Part shown: positions 1-8,357 of the stretch, piece by piece
Layout of the letters: each line of letters starts with the position of its first letter
Numbering within the stretch: position 1 is the first letter of the stretch
Assembly: GCA_035498715.1 (NCBI GenBank)
Contig: DATJZV010000026.1
Span: 77,062 to 141,061, forward strand
Reading direction: 5' to 3'
Origin: DASPSR01 sp035498715
GTDB taxonomy: Bacteria > Nitrospirota > UBA9217
Length of the DNA: 64,000 nt
Notes under the pieces: model-generated
The model's database searches: none
Told to the model about the DNA's origin: nothing
The model's input: the letters and a program-made list of their open reading frames with translations, nothing else
Translations under genes and position numbers: made by a program

Positions 1-817
1 TCCTGGAATCAGGATGGATGATATCGAGCAGGGTGAGCCGGGCGACATCCTCCTCGGTATATCCGAGTGTCTCTTGCCACGCCCTGTTGACATATTGAAA
101 CGTGCCGTTGGGGCCAACACTCAGGATGAGGTCATTTGCGTTATCGAACAGATCCCGGTATTTCGCCTCGCTCTCCTGGAGCGATTTTTCCATGCGCTTC
201 CGCATGGTGATGTTGCGTGCTATGCTCAGAATCCCGAGTATCTTCCCGCCTTGAATTTGTGGTGTCGAAATCATTTCTCCTGTAAAATATTCGCCTGATT
301 TCGAGAGAATTCGCAGTTCGTAGGGAGACGGTGTCTGGCCTGCCAAAAGACGTCCGAAAGCATCACGTGCCAAGGAGAGGTCCTCAGGATGGATGATTGA
401 CTGAAAATGTCTGCCGAGGTATTCAGCACATGAAAAACCAGTAATGATTTCGAACGCTGGGTTCAGCGTGGTGAATTCCCCTTCAAGGGAAAGCGTAAAG
501 ATGACGTCCTCGGCGGTCTGAATGAGACTGCGATACCGCTGTTCCGATTCGCGGAGTTTTTTCTCGGAGGCCCTGAGCCTTCTCATAATAAAACTGCTAT
601 AGGCGCCGAAGCCGACGAGAATGAGCATGGTAAATATTCGCTCTAGAATTGTTAGGAACGAAGGAGCCAGCAGTTGGGCGATAAATGGCCCTCTTTTAAA
701 AAGGAAAGCGTCTGTGACGGCGTCGGCGAGCCACATCATGAATCCAAGGCCGATTCCGATAAAGATCATTTTCCCTGGCATGTTCTTGCGCCGTATGCTT
801 TCTAATTCCATCTTCAT
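1..817 (-). CDS. PAS-domain membrane sensor protein, C-terminus beyond window
   Basis: Reading the minus strand gives an open frame from about 817 to the left edge. The protein starts with two hydrophobic segments (roughly residues 14-30 and 48-65), then a linker and a PAS domain beginning near the text RYRSLIQTAEDVIF, followed by a PAC-like stretch and a second PAS domain (KYRDLFDNANDLIL, then FQYVNRAWQETLGYTEEDV). This is the input half of a membrane signalling protein; the output part (histidine kinase, GGDEF or other) lies outside the window, so its class cannot be stated. Two ATGs, at 817 and 811, are six bases apart; AGGCGG sits just before the first and could serve the second. An in-frame stop lies just upstream, so the N-terminus is firm. 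Confidence 0.85.
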   Translation of the reverse strand, partial: MKMELESIRRKNMPGKMIFIGIGLGFMMWLADAVTDAFLFKRGPFIAQLLAPSFLTILERIFTMLILVGFGAYSSFIMRRLRASEKKLRESEQRYRSLIQTAEDVIFTLSLEGEFTTLNPAFEIITGFSCAEYLGRHFQSIIHPEDLSLARDAFGRLLAGQTPSPYELRILSKSGEYFTGEMISTPQIQGGKILGILSIARNITMRKRMEKSLQESEAKYRDLFDNANDLILSVGPNGTFQYVNRAWQETLGYTEEDVARLTLLDIIHPDSR

Positions 818-1027
818 CCGCCTGAAAATGATGTTTGATCGTTCGTCCGCCTGAGGCGCACCTGTACGCGAATCTTATCGGGATTCCAAGGCGAAAACTT
901 TAATATAAGGATGAATGTCGCCGACGGCCTCGTTCGTAGTTCGATTGATTTTTGAACGAAACAAAGCATGATTCGCATGTCTGTTCAGCTATGAGGCAAA
1001 AAGTGTGGCATAAAAAATCAGAATTGA

Positions 1028-1033
1028 TATAAT
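1028..1033 (+). promoter_or_regulatory. -10 box TATAAT ahead of the kinase gene
   Basis: A perfect TATAAT lies at 1028-1033 with a poor -35 (GTGGCA, 1005-1010) 17 bases upstream. It overlaps an in-frame ATG at 1032, so transcription from it would begin near 1040 and that ATG could not be used. This supports the next ATG, at 1065, as the start. Confidence 0.45.
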
Positions 1034-1064
1034 GCATAAGATCCTGAAGAAAGATATTATTCCC

Positions 1065-2189
1065 ATGATTGATGCGATTATCTCTCACTTCACCCTCCGG
1101 GGAACGCTCATTAGGGCAGAGCGGTTCGGTTCCGGGCTGATCAACGATACCTACCTCTGCGAGTTCGGTGATGTCGGCAATATTCTTAAGTACATTCTCC
1201 AGCGCATCAATACGACGGTATTCAGACATCCCGAACAGGTTATGGAGAATGTGGAGGTCGTAACCGCTCATATCGTGAGCAGACTCCTTGCGGAAGGCGT
1301 TCAAGACCCATATGCCGTCACGCCGGCGCTCATCCCCACTCGGCATGGCCGTTCATTCCATCGCGATGACTCCGGAGCGTATTGGCGCATGCTTCATTAT
1401 ATAGAAGCGGGGCTCGTGTTTGATACGATCAAGGATGTGCGACACGCCTATGAGGTCGGCCGGGGCCTCGGGCGGTTCCAATCGTTGGTGTCGGACCTGC
1501 CGCCGGAGCGGCTTCACGATACCCTCCCGGGTTTTCACCATACTCCGAAATACCTCAAGGAATTCGACGATGCGGTGAAGGCTGATGTCAAGAACAGGAC
1601 TACCGGCATCAATGCTGAGATAGCGTTCGTGTCACGAGGGCGCTATCTCGCTCCACTGCTCACGGAGCTGATGAACTCTGGTCAGCTGCCCGTTCGCGTG
1701 GTGCATAACGATCCCAAGGTAAATAACGTTCTGATCCATGCGGCGACAGGTGAGGCCATGTGCATGATCGACTTGGATACGGTCAAGCCCGGTATCGTTC
1801 ACTTCGATTTCGGCGACTGCGTGCGCTCTGCGGCCAACCCTGAGGGTGAGGATGCGGAGGATTTGAGGAAAGTCGGACTTAATCTGCCTCTCTTCGAAGC
1901 GGTGGCCTGCGGATATCTGCGCGAAGCGGGCGATTTCCTTACGGAGAAAGAAGTCGAGATGCTGCCCGCATCGGTGAAGGTGATCACCTTCGAGCTCGGT
2001 CTCCGCTTTCTGACCGATTATCTCCGGGGAGACACGTATTTTAGGATCAAATATCGCGACCACAATTTGCATCGGGCACGAGTCCAGTTCAAGCTGCTTG
2101 AAAGCATCGAAAAGGCCGAGGAGGACATCGCCGCCATCATGAAAAAAAACATGGTTATTGGAGACAGACATGATTCGCCGATGAGATGA
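1065..2189 (+). CDS. Phosphotransferase, N-acetylhexosamine 1-kinase (NahK)-like
   Basis: The protein has the aminoglycoside phosphotransferase / choline kinase fold. Visible motifs are the catalytic loop VVHNDPKVNNVLI (HxDxxxxN type), followed by MIDLDTVKPGIVHFDFGDCVR, which supplies the metal-binding Asp residues. The words DLDTV, G and DFGD in this order are typical of the NahK/LnpB family that phosphorylates N-acetylhexosamines at C1 for salvage; the substrate here is inferred only. It is about 374 residues, close to NahK length. The start at 1065 is preferred over 1032 because a TATAAT box overlaps the earlier ATG. No partner of the lacto-N-biose pathway is adjacent; the gene stands alone between a PAS sensor and an unrelated minus-strand cassette. 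Confidence 0.75.
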   Translation: MIDAIISHFTLRGTLIRAERFGSGLINDTYLCEFGDVGNILKYILQRINTTVFRHPEQVMENVEVVTAHIVSRLLAEGVQDPYAVTPALIPTRHGRSFHRDDSGAYWRMLHYIEAGLVFDTIKDVRHAYEVGRGLGRFQSLVSDLPPERLHDTLPGFHHTPKYLKEFDDAVKADVKNRTTGINAEIAFVSRGRYLAPLLTELMNSGQLPVRVVHNDPKVNNVLIHAATGEAMCMIDLDTVKPGIVHFDFGDCVRSAANPEGEDAEDLRKVGLNLPLFEAVACGYLREAGDFLTEKEVEMLPASVKVITFELGLRFLTDYLRGDTYFRIKYRDHNLHRARVQFKLLESIEKAEEDIAAIMKKNMVIGDRHDSPMR

Positions 2190-2532
2190 TAAAGACCCCG
2201 AAGTAATCCTCCCGGTCATCAATGATGCTGCGCAGGCGTGTAAGGGTGTTATCCCCGTTGACCGCTGGTAAGAGCCGTACATGCCAAAAGGAGCACCTGC
2301 GTCATGAAATGGATGTGGGCTCGACTTCTGGGGATACGAGTTGACGAGGGAAGCTCGGCGTGATGGATATCCGGGATGTGCTGCATGTGACGCTCATCCG
2401 GCATGCCTTTGTCCGCACGTCGCAATGGAAATCGCTGTCATTCCCAGGCATCTGCTTCCACTCGACCTTTGTCATAGTAGCCATCCGACGTTACGAAATT
2501 GAATGCTGTTACTTTTCTCCTAATCTGACCTC
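2190..2532. other. Gene-free stretch with a decayed gene
   Basis: No intact gene was found in these 343 bases. The right part holds the remnant of a DHFR-fold gene on the minus strand (separate entry). The left part, 2190-2437, shows no protein I recognise on either strand. Confidence 0.5.
2438..2515 (-). pseudogene. Remnant of a third DHFR-fold (RibD C-terminal) gene
   Basis: Read on the minus strand just after the SnoaL-like gene, the frame gives KVTAFNFVTSDGYYDKG, which matches the N-terminal strand of the two DHFR-fold proteins 1-2 kb upstream (LFVFNLVTLDGYFEGP and VILSLQVTLDGFIEGP). An AGGAG ribosome site precedes it but the expected ATG is missing, and a TGA follows after 26 codons. 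It is therefore read as the broken last member of this cassette. The match is short, so confidence is moderate. Confidence 0.45.
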
Positions 2533-2913
2533 CTAGAATGCCCCATCCTTATTTGGCGAATCCGCGGGCACGGGCTGACCGCAGTCCCACATTTCTACTA
2601 TTCTGTCACTAAGGAAGCGGAACAAGTGGACAGCCGCCATGCCCGGCTCGCCCGGGCGCAACACGATGTGGGAGTGTACGGCCACCATCTCGCCATCGAC
2701 GAGCACGTACTTGACTATGAGCTGCTTGCTCGGGAAGTTGACGTGATTCTCGAGCATTGCCTTTTTCAGCGCCGGAAAACCTGCGGCATAGAAGGGATTG
2801 TGGTGCTTTCCCCTCAGGTCGACGTGCTTCTGGTAAGCTTCATCGATGCGGCCTGCCACGACGCGCTGCAGGAATTCCACGGCTGCTTGTTTGCGAGCGG
2901 TGTTGTCTATCAT
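2533..2913 (-). CDS. SnoaL-like / NTF2-fold small protein
   Basis: About 126 residues from MIDNTARKQAAVEFLQ. The pattern of an N-terminal helix (AAVEFLQRVVAGRIDEAYQKHV), a middle FPALKKAMLENHVNFP and a C-terminal sheet with VAVHSHIVLRPGEPGMAAVHLFRF..IVEMWD is that of the SnoaL-like polyketide cyclase / NTF2 superfamily. Members are small enzymes or ligand-binding proteins of unknown substrate. The gene is fourth in a minus-strand cassette; it starts 16 bases after the SRPBCC gene ends. The longer upstream extension of the frame runs into that gene and is not used. Confidence 0.75.
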   Translation of the reverse strand: MIDNTARKQAAVEFLQRVVAGRIDEAYQKHVDLRGKHHNPFYAAGFPALKKAMLENHVNFPSKQLIVKYVLVDGEMVAVHSHIVLRPGEPGMAAVHLFRFLSDRIVEMWDCGQPVPADSPNKDGAF

Positions 2914-2929
2914 AAACGAGCACCGATGG

Positions 2930-3415
2930 TCAGTTTTTTGCCAGCAGCTCTTCAAGACGACTGAGGCTTTGTTTCCAGCCCTCCTCCATGCCTGCAAGCG
3001 CTCCTTCCGCTGCGGGTGTCGACTTCACGACATCTGCCTGCACCGTGAGTTTTGTCTTCTTGCCCAGCCCAACGAGCGTGATGGTATTGAGATTTTCGAG
3101 CTGGGGATCGCCTTTTTCATCCTCGAGAGCGCTGCTGGTGAAGACGAGCCTCTCCGGCTCTTTGATTTGGCGAAAGACGCCCTTCATGGGGTAAACGGTA
3201 CCGTCAGGCCCCCGCATGTTGATGCGGATTGCACCGCCCGGCCGCACGTCCAATTCACAGACAGGGTTCGTGAAGCCATCGGGACCCCACCACTGGGCCA
3301 TCAGTTTCTGATCAATCCACGCCTTGAACACGAGTTCGCGAGGTGCGTTAACGGTGCGCGTGATGACGAACCCCCACTCCCTAGACGTCGTTGCCAAATT
3401 AGTTCTTGTAGTCAT
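2930..3415 (-). CDS. AHSA1-type SRPBCC domain protein
   Basis: 161 residues with the START-like fold of the AHSA1 family: an N-terminal VITRTVNAPRELVFKAWIDQKLMAQWWGP, the middle DVRPGGAIRINMRGPDG and the C-terminal helix MEEGWKQSLSRLEELLA are all hallmark positions. Family members bind small hydrophobic ligands or act as stress-related proteins; the ligand is unknown. It begins one base after the second DHFR-fold gene stops and lies 16 bases before the SnoaL-like gene, so it is almost certainly co-transcribed with both. Confidence 0.9.
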   Translation of the reverse strand: MTTRTNLATTSREWGFVITRTVNAPRELVFKAWIDQKLMAQWWGPDGFTNPVCELDVRPGGAIRINMRGPDGTVYPMKGVFRQIKEPERLVFTSSALEDEKGDPQLENLNTITLVGLGKKTKLTVQADVVKSTPAAEGALAGMEEGWKQSLSRLEELLAKN

Positions 3416-3416
3416 G

Positions 3417-3983
3417 TTATTGTTCCTTTTCTACAGGCTGATAGTAAAGCAGAACGTTCCCGTTACCGAACGTCCTAACTTTGGTAAGTTCCAAGTTCAG
3501 CCTGTCCTTGATGCCTCTAAAAAGAGGCTTGCCATTACCCAACACAATGGGATTTACCATAATCCGATATTCATCTATCAAGCCTTGTCGTGCAAAGTGA
3601 GATAAAATGCTTCCGCTGCCAAGCAGCGCCACGTCCTTTCCAGACTGTTTTTTTAATTTTTTAATTTCTTCCTCTATATTGGCTTTGACTAGCCTGGTAT
3701 TGTGCCACTCGGCCTTTGCGAGCGTCCTTGAAAAGACAATCTTGGGCAGCGTATTCATCTTTTCAGCAACAATCGGATCATTTTTTATCGCATCCGGGGT
3801 TGGCCAGTAGCTTGCCATGAGCTCATATGTCACGCGTCCAAATATGAGCGTATCAACGGAATTCAGCATATCGATGGCATAGTCATTGAAATCTGCATCT
3901 AGGTTATGCCAATCTATTTCTCTGTTCGGTCCCTCAAAGTAGCCGTCAAGGGTCACCAGATTGAATACAAATAATTTTCTCAT
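3417..3983 (-). CDS. DHFR-fold (RibD C-terminal domain) protein, copy 2
   Basis: About 188 residues. It has the dihydrofolate-reductase-like fold of the RibD C-terminal family (YwjB/YyaP type): MRKLFVFNLVTLDGYFEGP at the N-terminus, DTLIFGRVTYELMASYWPT, then PKIVFSRTL and the nucleotide-binding LLGSGSILSHFARQGLIDEYRIMVNPIVLGNGKPLF. A pyridine-nucleotide-dependent reduction is the general family role; the substrate is unknown. The start at 3983 has AAGGAGAAAG ahead of it. It follows the first copy by 13 bases and is clearly its paralogue. Confidence 0.85.
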   Translation of the reverse strand: MRKLFVFNLVTLDGYFEGPNREIDWHNLDADFNDYAIDMLNSVDTLIFGRVTYELMASYWPTPDAIKNDPIVAEKMNTLPKIVFSRTLAKAEWHNTRLVKANIEEEIKKLKKQSGKDVALLGSGSILSHFARQGLIDEYRIMVNPIVLGNGKPLFRGIKDRLNLELTKVRTFGNGNVLLYYQPVEKEQ

Positions 3984-3996
3984 TTTCTTTCTCCTT

Positions 3997-4575
3997 TCAA
4001 CTTTCTGGTCCCTTGCCGTAATGAAGCACAACCTTACCCGAGTTGAATGTCTTTGTTTTTATCAGGTTTAATTTGTGCCGCTCCCTTATATCTTTGAACA
4101 AAGGTTTTCCTCCCCCTAAGACGACAGGGTTCACAATGAGATGATATTCATCAATCAAACCGAGATTCATAAACGTTGACACAAGTCCCGCGCCGCCCAG
4201 GAGCACCATGTCCTTGCCGGTCTGTTGTTTCATTTTAAGAACGTCCTCCGCGATATGATCTTTTATAATCCTTGTGGTCCTCCATTCGACCTTTTCCAAG
4301 GTCTTCGAAAAAACGATCTTTTGCATGTTATCGGCAAGGCGCGCGTATTCAATTTCATTCTTGGTGCTGTACGGGTTCGTAGGCGCGGCAAGCCAGTATT
4401 TTTCAAAAGCCGGATACATCATGCGTCCAAGCAGCAAGGTATCTGCGGACCTTTGCAGTTCGAAAACATCCTGCCACGTTTCTTCATCTTCTTTCATTGC
4501 CCAATCTAATTCTCCCATGGGGCCCTCAATGAAGCCATCAAGTGTTACCTGCAAAGAGAGAATGACTTTTCTCAT
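3997..4575 (-). CDS. DHFR-fold (RibD C-terminal domain) protein, copy 1
   Basis: About 192 residues, the first gene of the minus-strand cassette. It carries the same landmarks as the following gene: VILSLQVTLDGFIEGP, DTLLLGRMMYPAFEKYW, QKIVFSKTL and LLGGAGLVSTFMNLGLIDEYHLIV ending in VVLGGGKPLF. The start at 4575 is chosen because GGGAGAAA lies nine bases upstream; an earlier in-frame ATG at 4611 lacks a site. Together with the next gene it is a tandem duplication that has diverged strongly, suggesting separate substrates. No folate or riboflavin gene is adjacent. Confidence 0.85.
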   Translation of the reverse strand: MRKVILSLQVTLDGFIEGPMGELDWAMKEDEETWQDVFELQRSADTLLLGRMMYPAFEKYWLAAPTNPYSTKNEIEYARLADNMQKIVFSKTLEKVEWRTTRIIKDHIAEDVLKMKQQTGKDMVLLGGAGLVSTFMNLGLIDEYHLIVNPVVLGGGKPLFKDIRERHKLNLIKTKTFNSGKVVLHYGKGPES

Positions 4576-5114
4576 TATTATTATTTCTCCCTTCATGGGT
4601 GCTTTTAGCATGGGTACGTTATCAATTGCACGGGTCTACCTTCAATTTCCACCCCAACGGACGCCTGGATGCCGAACGATACGACCAAAGCTGTACCAGA
4701 GTATGATCAGAAATCTTTTCGTCGCATGTCTGACTCTTTGCTCCTGAAACACAACCAGCTTAATGGGACAAAAATAACCCTCTTTGCCCTTTAATTTAAT
4801 TCTAGCAGAAAAAAAGGGCTGGGAGCGGGACGGCAGACGGGGAAAAGCTGTTCGGTTGATTGACCAGGCGCTCTATCTCGCATTGCGGTTCCTCTTGCTT
4901 AGATGTTGTCAGTCTTGCCATGGGCTTGAGAGGTCCGAGCGTCTGTCTTCTCTCTTGTCATTTCTCTGTGACAACGTTAGAAAAACAGACTGAAATTACG
5001 AAGGATTAGTTTTGCCCGGCTTTTCTTGCGCCGTAGCGGTAAGATGTTCTTCACGTGAAAAAAGTAGTCGACCCCTGCTGTCACTAAAATCCTGTTTCTC
5101 ATGCGCTTGAATAA
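4576..5114. other. Gene-free stretch
   Basis: About 540 bases between the divergent cassette and the EndoQ gene. It contains short frames only, none with recognisable protein text or a ribosome site. The promoter of the cassette must lie at its left end, but I could not pick out convincing hexamers. Confidence 0.5.
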
Positions 5115-5123
5115 TGCTATAAT
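5115..5123 (+). promoter_or_regulatory. Extended -10 promoter (TGC TATAAT) abutting the EndoQ start
   Basis: TGC followed by a perfect TATAAT (5118-5123) makes an extended -10 element; no good -35 is visible. The ATG of the next gene is at 5129, five bases after the box, which is where transcription itself would begin. The mRNA would then have no leader. Confidence 0.6.
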
Positions 5124-5128
5124 CGTAC

Positions 5129-6400
5129 ATGCGTTTTATCGCCGACCTTCATGTCCACTCACACTATTCACGCGCAACAAGCAAAGACATGTCGCCCGAA
5201 GGCATATGGAAGTGGGCGCAGCTCAAAGGCGTCAACGTCATCGGTACCGGAGACTTTACCCACCCCGGGTGGCTCAAGGAACTGAGCGAAAAGCTGGAAC
5301 CCACAGGTCACGGGTTGTTCAAGCTCAAAAAGGAATACCTGACCGATGACGTTCCCGAGTCGTGCCAGGCTGAAGTCTACTTCGTCCTTTCTGCGGAGCT
5401 TAGCTGCATCTACAGCAAGGACGGAAAAACCCGGAAGGTGCATTCAATCATCCTCGCGCCTGACTTTGCGAGCGCTGCGCGATTGAATCTTACCCTGGCG
5501 AAGATCGGGAACCTTAATGCTGACGGCAGGCCTATCCTCGGGCTCGGTGCAAAGGAACTGTTGAAGATCGCGCTCGATGCTTCGCCCGACAACCTGTACA
5601 TTCCTGCCCACGCATGGACGCCGCATTTCTCGGTCTTCGGCGCCGCCTCGGGCTTCGATTCCCTGGAAGAATGTTATGATGAGCTCACCCCGCATATCAC
5701 CGCGATCGAGACTGGTCTTTCATCAGACCCGTTGATGAACTGGCGTCTTTCAACCCTCGACCGGATCACGCTTGTCTCCAATTCCGACGCGCACTCAGCT
5801 GCTAAAATCGGGCGTGAGGCGAATATCCTTGACACCGAAATTTCGTACGACTCCCTAATGAATGCCATTAGGACGCGCAGGGGGTTCCTGGGCACCATCG
5901 AGTTCTTTCCTGAAGAGGGGAAATATCATTATGACGGTCACCGGGACTGCAATGTGAGCCTCTCTCCCAAGGAGACGATGCATCACGATTACCTGTGCCC
6001 AGTCTGCGGAAAAAAATTGACCGTCGGCGTGATGCATAGGATTGAAAAGCTCGCAGACCGGGAGCACGGGTTCAAGCCTGCAGATGCACCTGCTTTTACA
6101 TCCATCATCCCCTTGCCGGAGCTAATAGCCGAGGGTTATAAGTGCGGTGTAAGCACAAAGAAGGTGAATGCTCTTTATTTTAGCCTGCTCGCACAGCTCG
6201 GCAATGAATTTAGAATCCTTATGGATGCTCCGCTCGATGATATCGAACGCGCCGGTACGCCGCTCCTTCGCGAAGCAATCTCGCGCATGCGCGCGGGCAA
6301 CGTGCATATCGCGCCCGGGTATGACGGGGAATACGGGAAGATAAGGATATTCGAGGAAGTGGAGAGGAAAGAAATAAAAGGGCAGCTCAAGCTGCTGTAA
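5129..6400 (+). CDS. Endonuclease Q (EndoQ) family PHP-domain nuclease
   Basis: 423 residues with a PHP phosphoesterase domain: metal ligands are visible as DLHVH (H8, H10), GTGDFTHPG (D42), SAE (E90), VHS (H105), PAHAW (H161) and SDAH (D220, H222). A zinc-finger region follows with C274 and the pair CPVC at 290-293, then the conserved VGVMHRIEKLADREHGFKP. This order (PHP, then Zn finger, then a helical tail) is that of endonuclease Q, characterised in Thermococcales and some Bacillus, which cuts DNA 5' of uracil, hypoxanthine, xanthine and abasic sites. It is followed, after a small broken gene, by a UvrD-like helicase on the same strand, which suggests a common repair job (inference). The start codon directly follows an extended -10 box. 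Confidence 0.85.
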   Translation: MRFIADLHVHSHYSRATSKDMSPEGIWKWAQLKGVNVIGTGDFTHPGWLKELSEKLEPTGHGLFKLKKEYLTDDVPESCQAEVYFVLSAELSCIYSKDGKTRKVHSIILAPDFASAARLNLTLAKIGNLNADGRPILGLGAKELLKIALDASPDNLYIPAHAWTPHFSVFGAASGFDSLEECYDELTPHITAIETGLSSDPLMNWRLSTLDRITLVSNSDAHSAAKIGREANILDTEISYDSLMNAIRTRRGFLGTIEFFPEEGKYHYDGHRDCNVSLSPKETMHHDYLCPVCGKKLTVGVMHRIEKLADREHGFKPADAPAFTSIIPLPELIAEGYKCGVSTKKVNALYFSLLAQLGNEFRILMDAPLDDIERAGTPLLREAISRMRAGNVHIAPGYDGEYGKIRIFEEVERKEIKGQLKLL

Positions 6401-6448
6401 ATAGTCACGTACATGACCGGATGAGGGGAGCAGTCCCATACTCATATC

Positions 6449-6661
6449 ATGAAAGAGAAGACTATCTGATCATTATTTCTCGTAATTGCCATCGCCTCAG
6501 TCGTAACTACTTTTATTGTATTGAGAAAGAAAACAGTAGATTACATCGATAGAAGTTATACCTGGCATGTTGATTATAACGAAAAAAGTGATGATGTCTT
6601 TGGAGCAGGCGATCATGCTGTGCCGGGGTGGCTATACTCGGGAGACTTTTGCAAATTATAA
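6449..6661 (+). pseudogene. Small membrane-anchored protein broken by an in-frame TGA
   Basis: The frame from ATG 6449 reads MKEKTI, then TGA (6467-6469), then SLFLVIAIASVVTTFIVLRKK and a 35-residue tail ending YSGDFCKL before TAA. The text on both sides of the TGA fits one short protein: a charged start, one transmembrane helix, a stop-transfer RKK and a soluble tail. A single TGG-to-TGA change would explain the break. No other start codon lies between the TGA and the helix. I do not recognise the protein. It lies between the EndoQ and helicase genes. Confidence 0.5.
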
Positions 6662-6691
6662 AACTGTGATTGAGGACAACCGGCAGCGCTG

Positions 6692-8305
6692 ATGGATCTT
6701 CCATCATACCAAATATTTGACGGCCTGAACGACTTTCAGGAAAAGGCCGTGAAAACCATCGACAGCCCTCTCTTGGTCGTCGCCGGTCCGGGAACGGGTA
6801 AGACGCTTACCATCGTCCGCAGGATCGTTTATCTTATTCAGCAAGGCGCCCGACCAGAGGACATCCTTGCCCTCACGTTTACGAACCGTGCGGCGCGGGA
6901 GATGCGGGAGCGTGCCGCAGCCATGCTCGGGACCGTGGCCAGGAAGGTATTCATCGGCACGTTACACGCGCTCGGCCTCAGGATCATCAGAGAATGCCAT
7001 GGAGATGATTTTTCTATTTACAGCAGGGATGAGCAAATCGAGATATTGAAGTCGCTGATGAAAAATTCGGCCAAGAAAGCTCAGCTGGCTGCTGAGAGGA
7101 TATCACGGATAAAGAACTTTCTTGAAGATGCAGATCGTGAAGTTCAGGAGACGTACGAAGCATATCAGGCTGCATTAAAGCTGCACAATGCCTTCGATTT
7201 GGACGACCTTATCACGATACCGATCAAGATGCTCCAAAAGAGCGAAGTCGCTCTAAAATACCAGGGCAGATTCAGGGACATCATCGTCGACGAATATCAG
7301 GACATCAATCCAGCCCAATACGTTCTGTTGAGACTCCTCGCAGGAAGGAGCGGAAATGTCTGCGTTGTGGGAGACGCCGACCAGGCGATTTATGCTTTCC
7401 GTGGGGCGGACCTTGAAAGCTTTCTGAGCTTTGAGAAGGATTTTCCCGGCGCGGCATTGATAACGCTCTCCGAGAACTACCGGTCATCGGGTATTATATT
7501 AAATGCCGCGGACAGCCTGATTAAAAATAACCAAAAACGTATCGAGAAAGAACTCGTTCCCACGCGAGAAAAAGGACATCAGGTCTCCGTCATGTCCGTG
7601 CCTGATGAGCGCGCCGAAGGGACAGCCATCATTCAAGAGATAGAAAAACGCATAGGCGGGACGAGCCATTATCAGATGATGCGGAACAGCACGGGTCGAG
7701 GTGATCCGAAGCGCTCCTTCCGGTTTTCTGATTTTGCAGTTGTCTTCAGGACCAATGCTCAGGCAAAGGCGCTGGAAGAGGTTTTCGCGGCATCAGGCAT
7801 TCCTTATCAAATGATCGGGCGCCGCAGTAGCGCTCAGAGAAAAGAAATCGAGGAGACCATCACCTATCTCCAGTCGCTCATTAACCCTGACGTCGCCTCC
7901 CAGCCAGACCCGACTGATGCAAAGGAAGCCAAGCTCCTGTCCGCGGTGGATTTCTTCGACCCCCGTGCTGATGCTGTTACTCTTATGACCCTCCATATGG
8001 CAAAGGGGCTGGAGTTCCCGATCGTGTTCGTCACAGGATGTGAAGATGGCCTGATTCCCTGTACCTTCATGAAGGCCGGTGTGGACATCGAAGAGGAACG
8101 AAGACTTTTCTACGTCGGCATGACGCGGGCAAAGAATGAACTGTTTCTCATCCATGCGCGGAGCCGGTTCTTGTACGGCCAAAGGCTTGACCCGTCGCCA
8201 TCACCTTTTCTCCGCGAGATCCCGGAAGAATATATTCGGGTGAGCGTAGTGCCCGATAGAGGGAAGAAACAGAAGGAAGAAGACAGCCAGCTCAGGCTTT
8301 TTTAA
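6692..8305 (+). CDS. Compact UvrD/PcrA-type superfamily 1 DNA helicase
   Basis: 537 residues with all superfamily 1A motifs: Q motif LNDFQEKAV, motif I AGPGTGKT (31-38), Ia LTFTNRAAREMRER, Ib GTLHALGLRII, II VDEYQDINPAQ, III GDADQAIYAFRGAD, IV LSENYRSS, V TLHMAKGLEFPIVFV and VI EERRLFYVGMTRAKNELFLI. It is about 180 residues shorter than UvrD or PcrA; most of the 2B domain between motifs IV and V and the C-terminal tail are missing. The ATPase core is intact, so it should be a 3'-5' DNA translocase or helicase. Its place 290 bases after the EndoQ gene, with only a broken small gene between, suggests the two work together on damaged DNA (inference). No strong ribosome site precedes the ATG. Confidence 0.9.
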   Translation: MDLPSYQIFDGLNDFQEKAVKTIDSPLLVVAGPGTGKTLTIVRRIVYLIQQGARPEDILALTFTNRAAREMRERAAAMLGTVARKVFIGTLHALGLRIIRECHGDDFSIYSRDEQIEILKSLMKNSAKKAQLAAERISRIKNFLEDADREVQETYEAYQAALKLHNAFDLDDLITIPIKMLQKSEVALKYQGRFRDIIVDEYQDINPAQYVLLRLLAGRSGNVCVVGDADQAIYAFRGADLESFLSFEKDFPGAALITLSENYRSSGIILNAADSLIKNNQKRIEKELVPTREKGHQVSVMSVPDERAEGTAIIQEIEKRIGGTSHYQMMRNSTGRGDPKRSFRFSDFAVVFRTNAQAKALEEVFAASGIPYQMIGRRSSAQRKEIEETITYLQSLINPDVASQPDPTDAKEAKLLSAVDFFDPRADAVTLMTLHMAKGLEFPIVFVTGCEDGLIPCTFMKAGVDIEEERRLFYVGMTRAKNELFLIHARSRFLYGQRLDPSPSPFLREIPEEYIRVSVVPDRGKKQKEEDSQLRLF

Positions 8306-8357
8306 TTAGCCTCTCACCATTACCCTGCCCATGGGCAGACGAGGTCGGAGGTCTGCC

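Noticed and set aside
4784..4993. 69-codon frame upstream of EndoQ
   Set aside because: Short, Leu/Arg-rich by composition, with no ribosome site or known motif.
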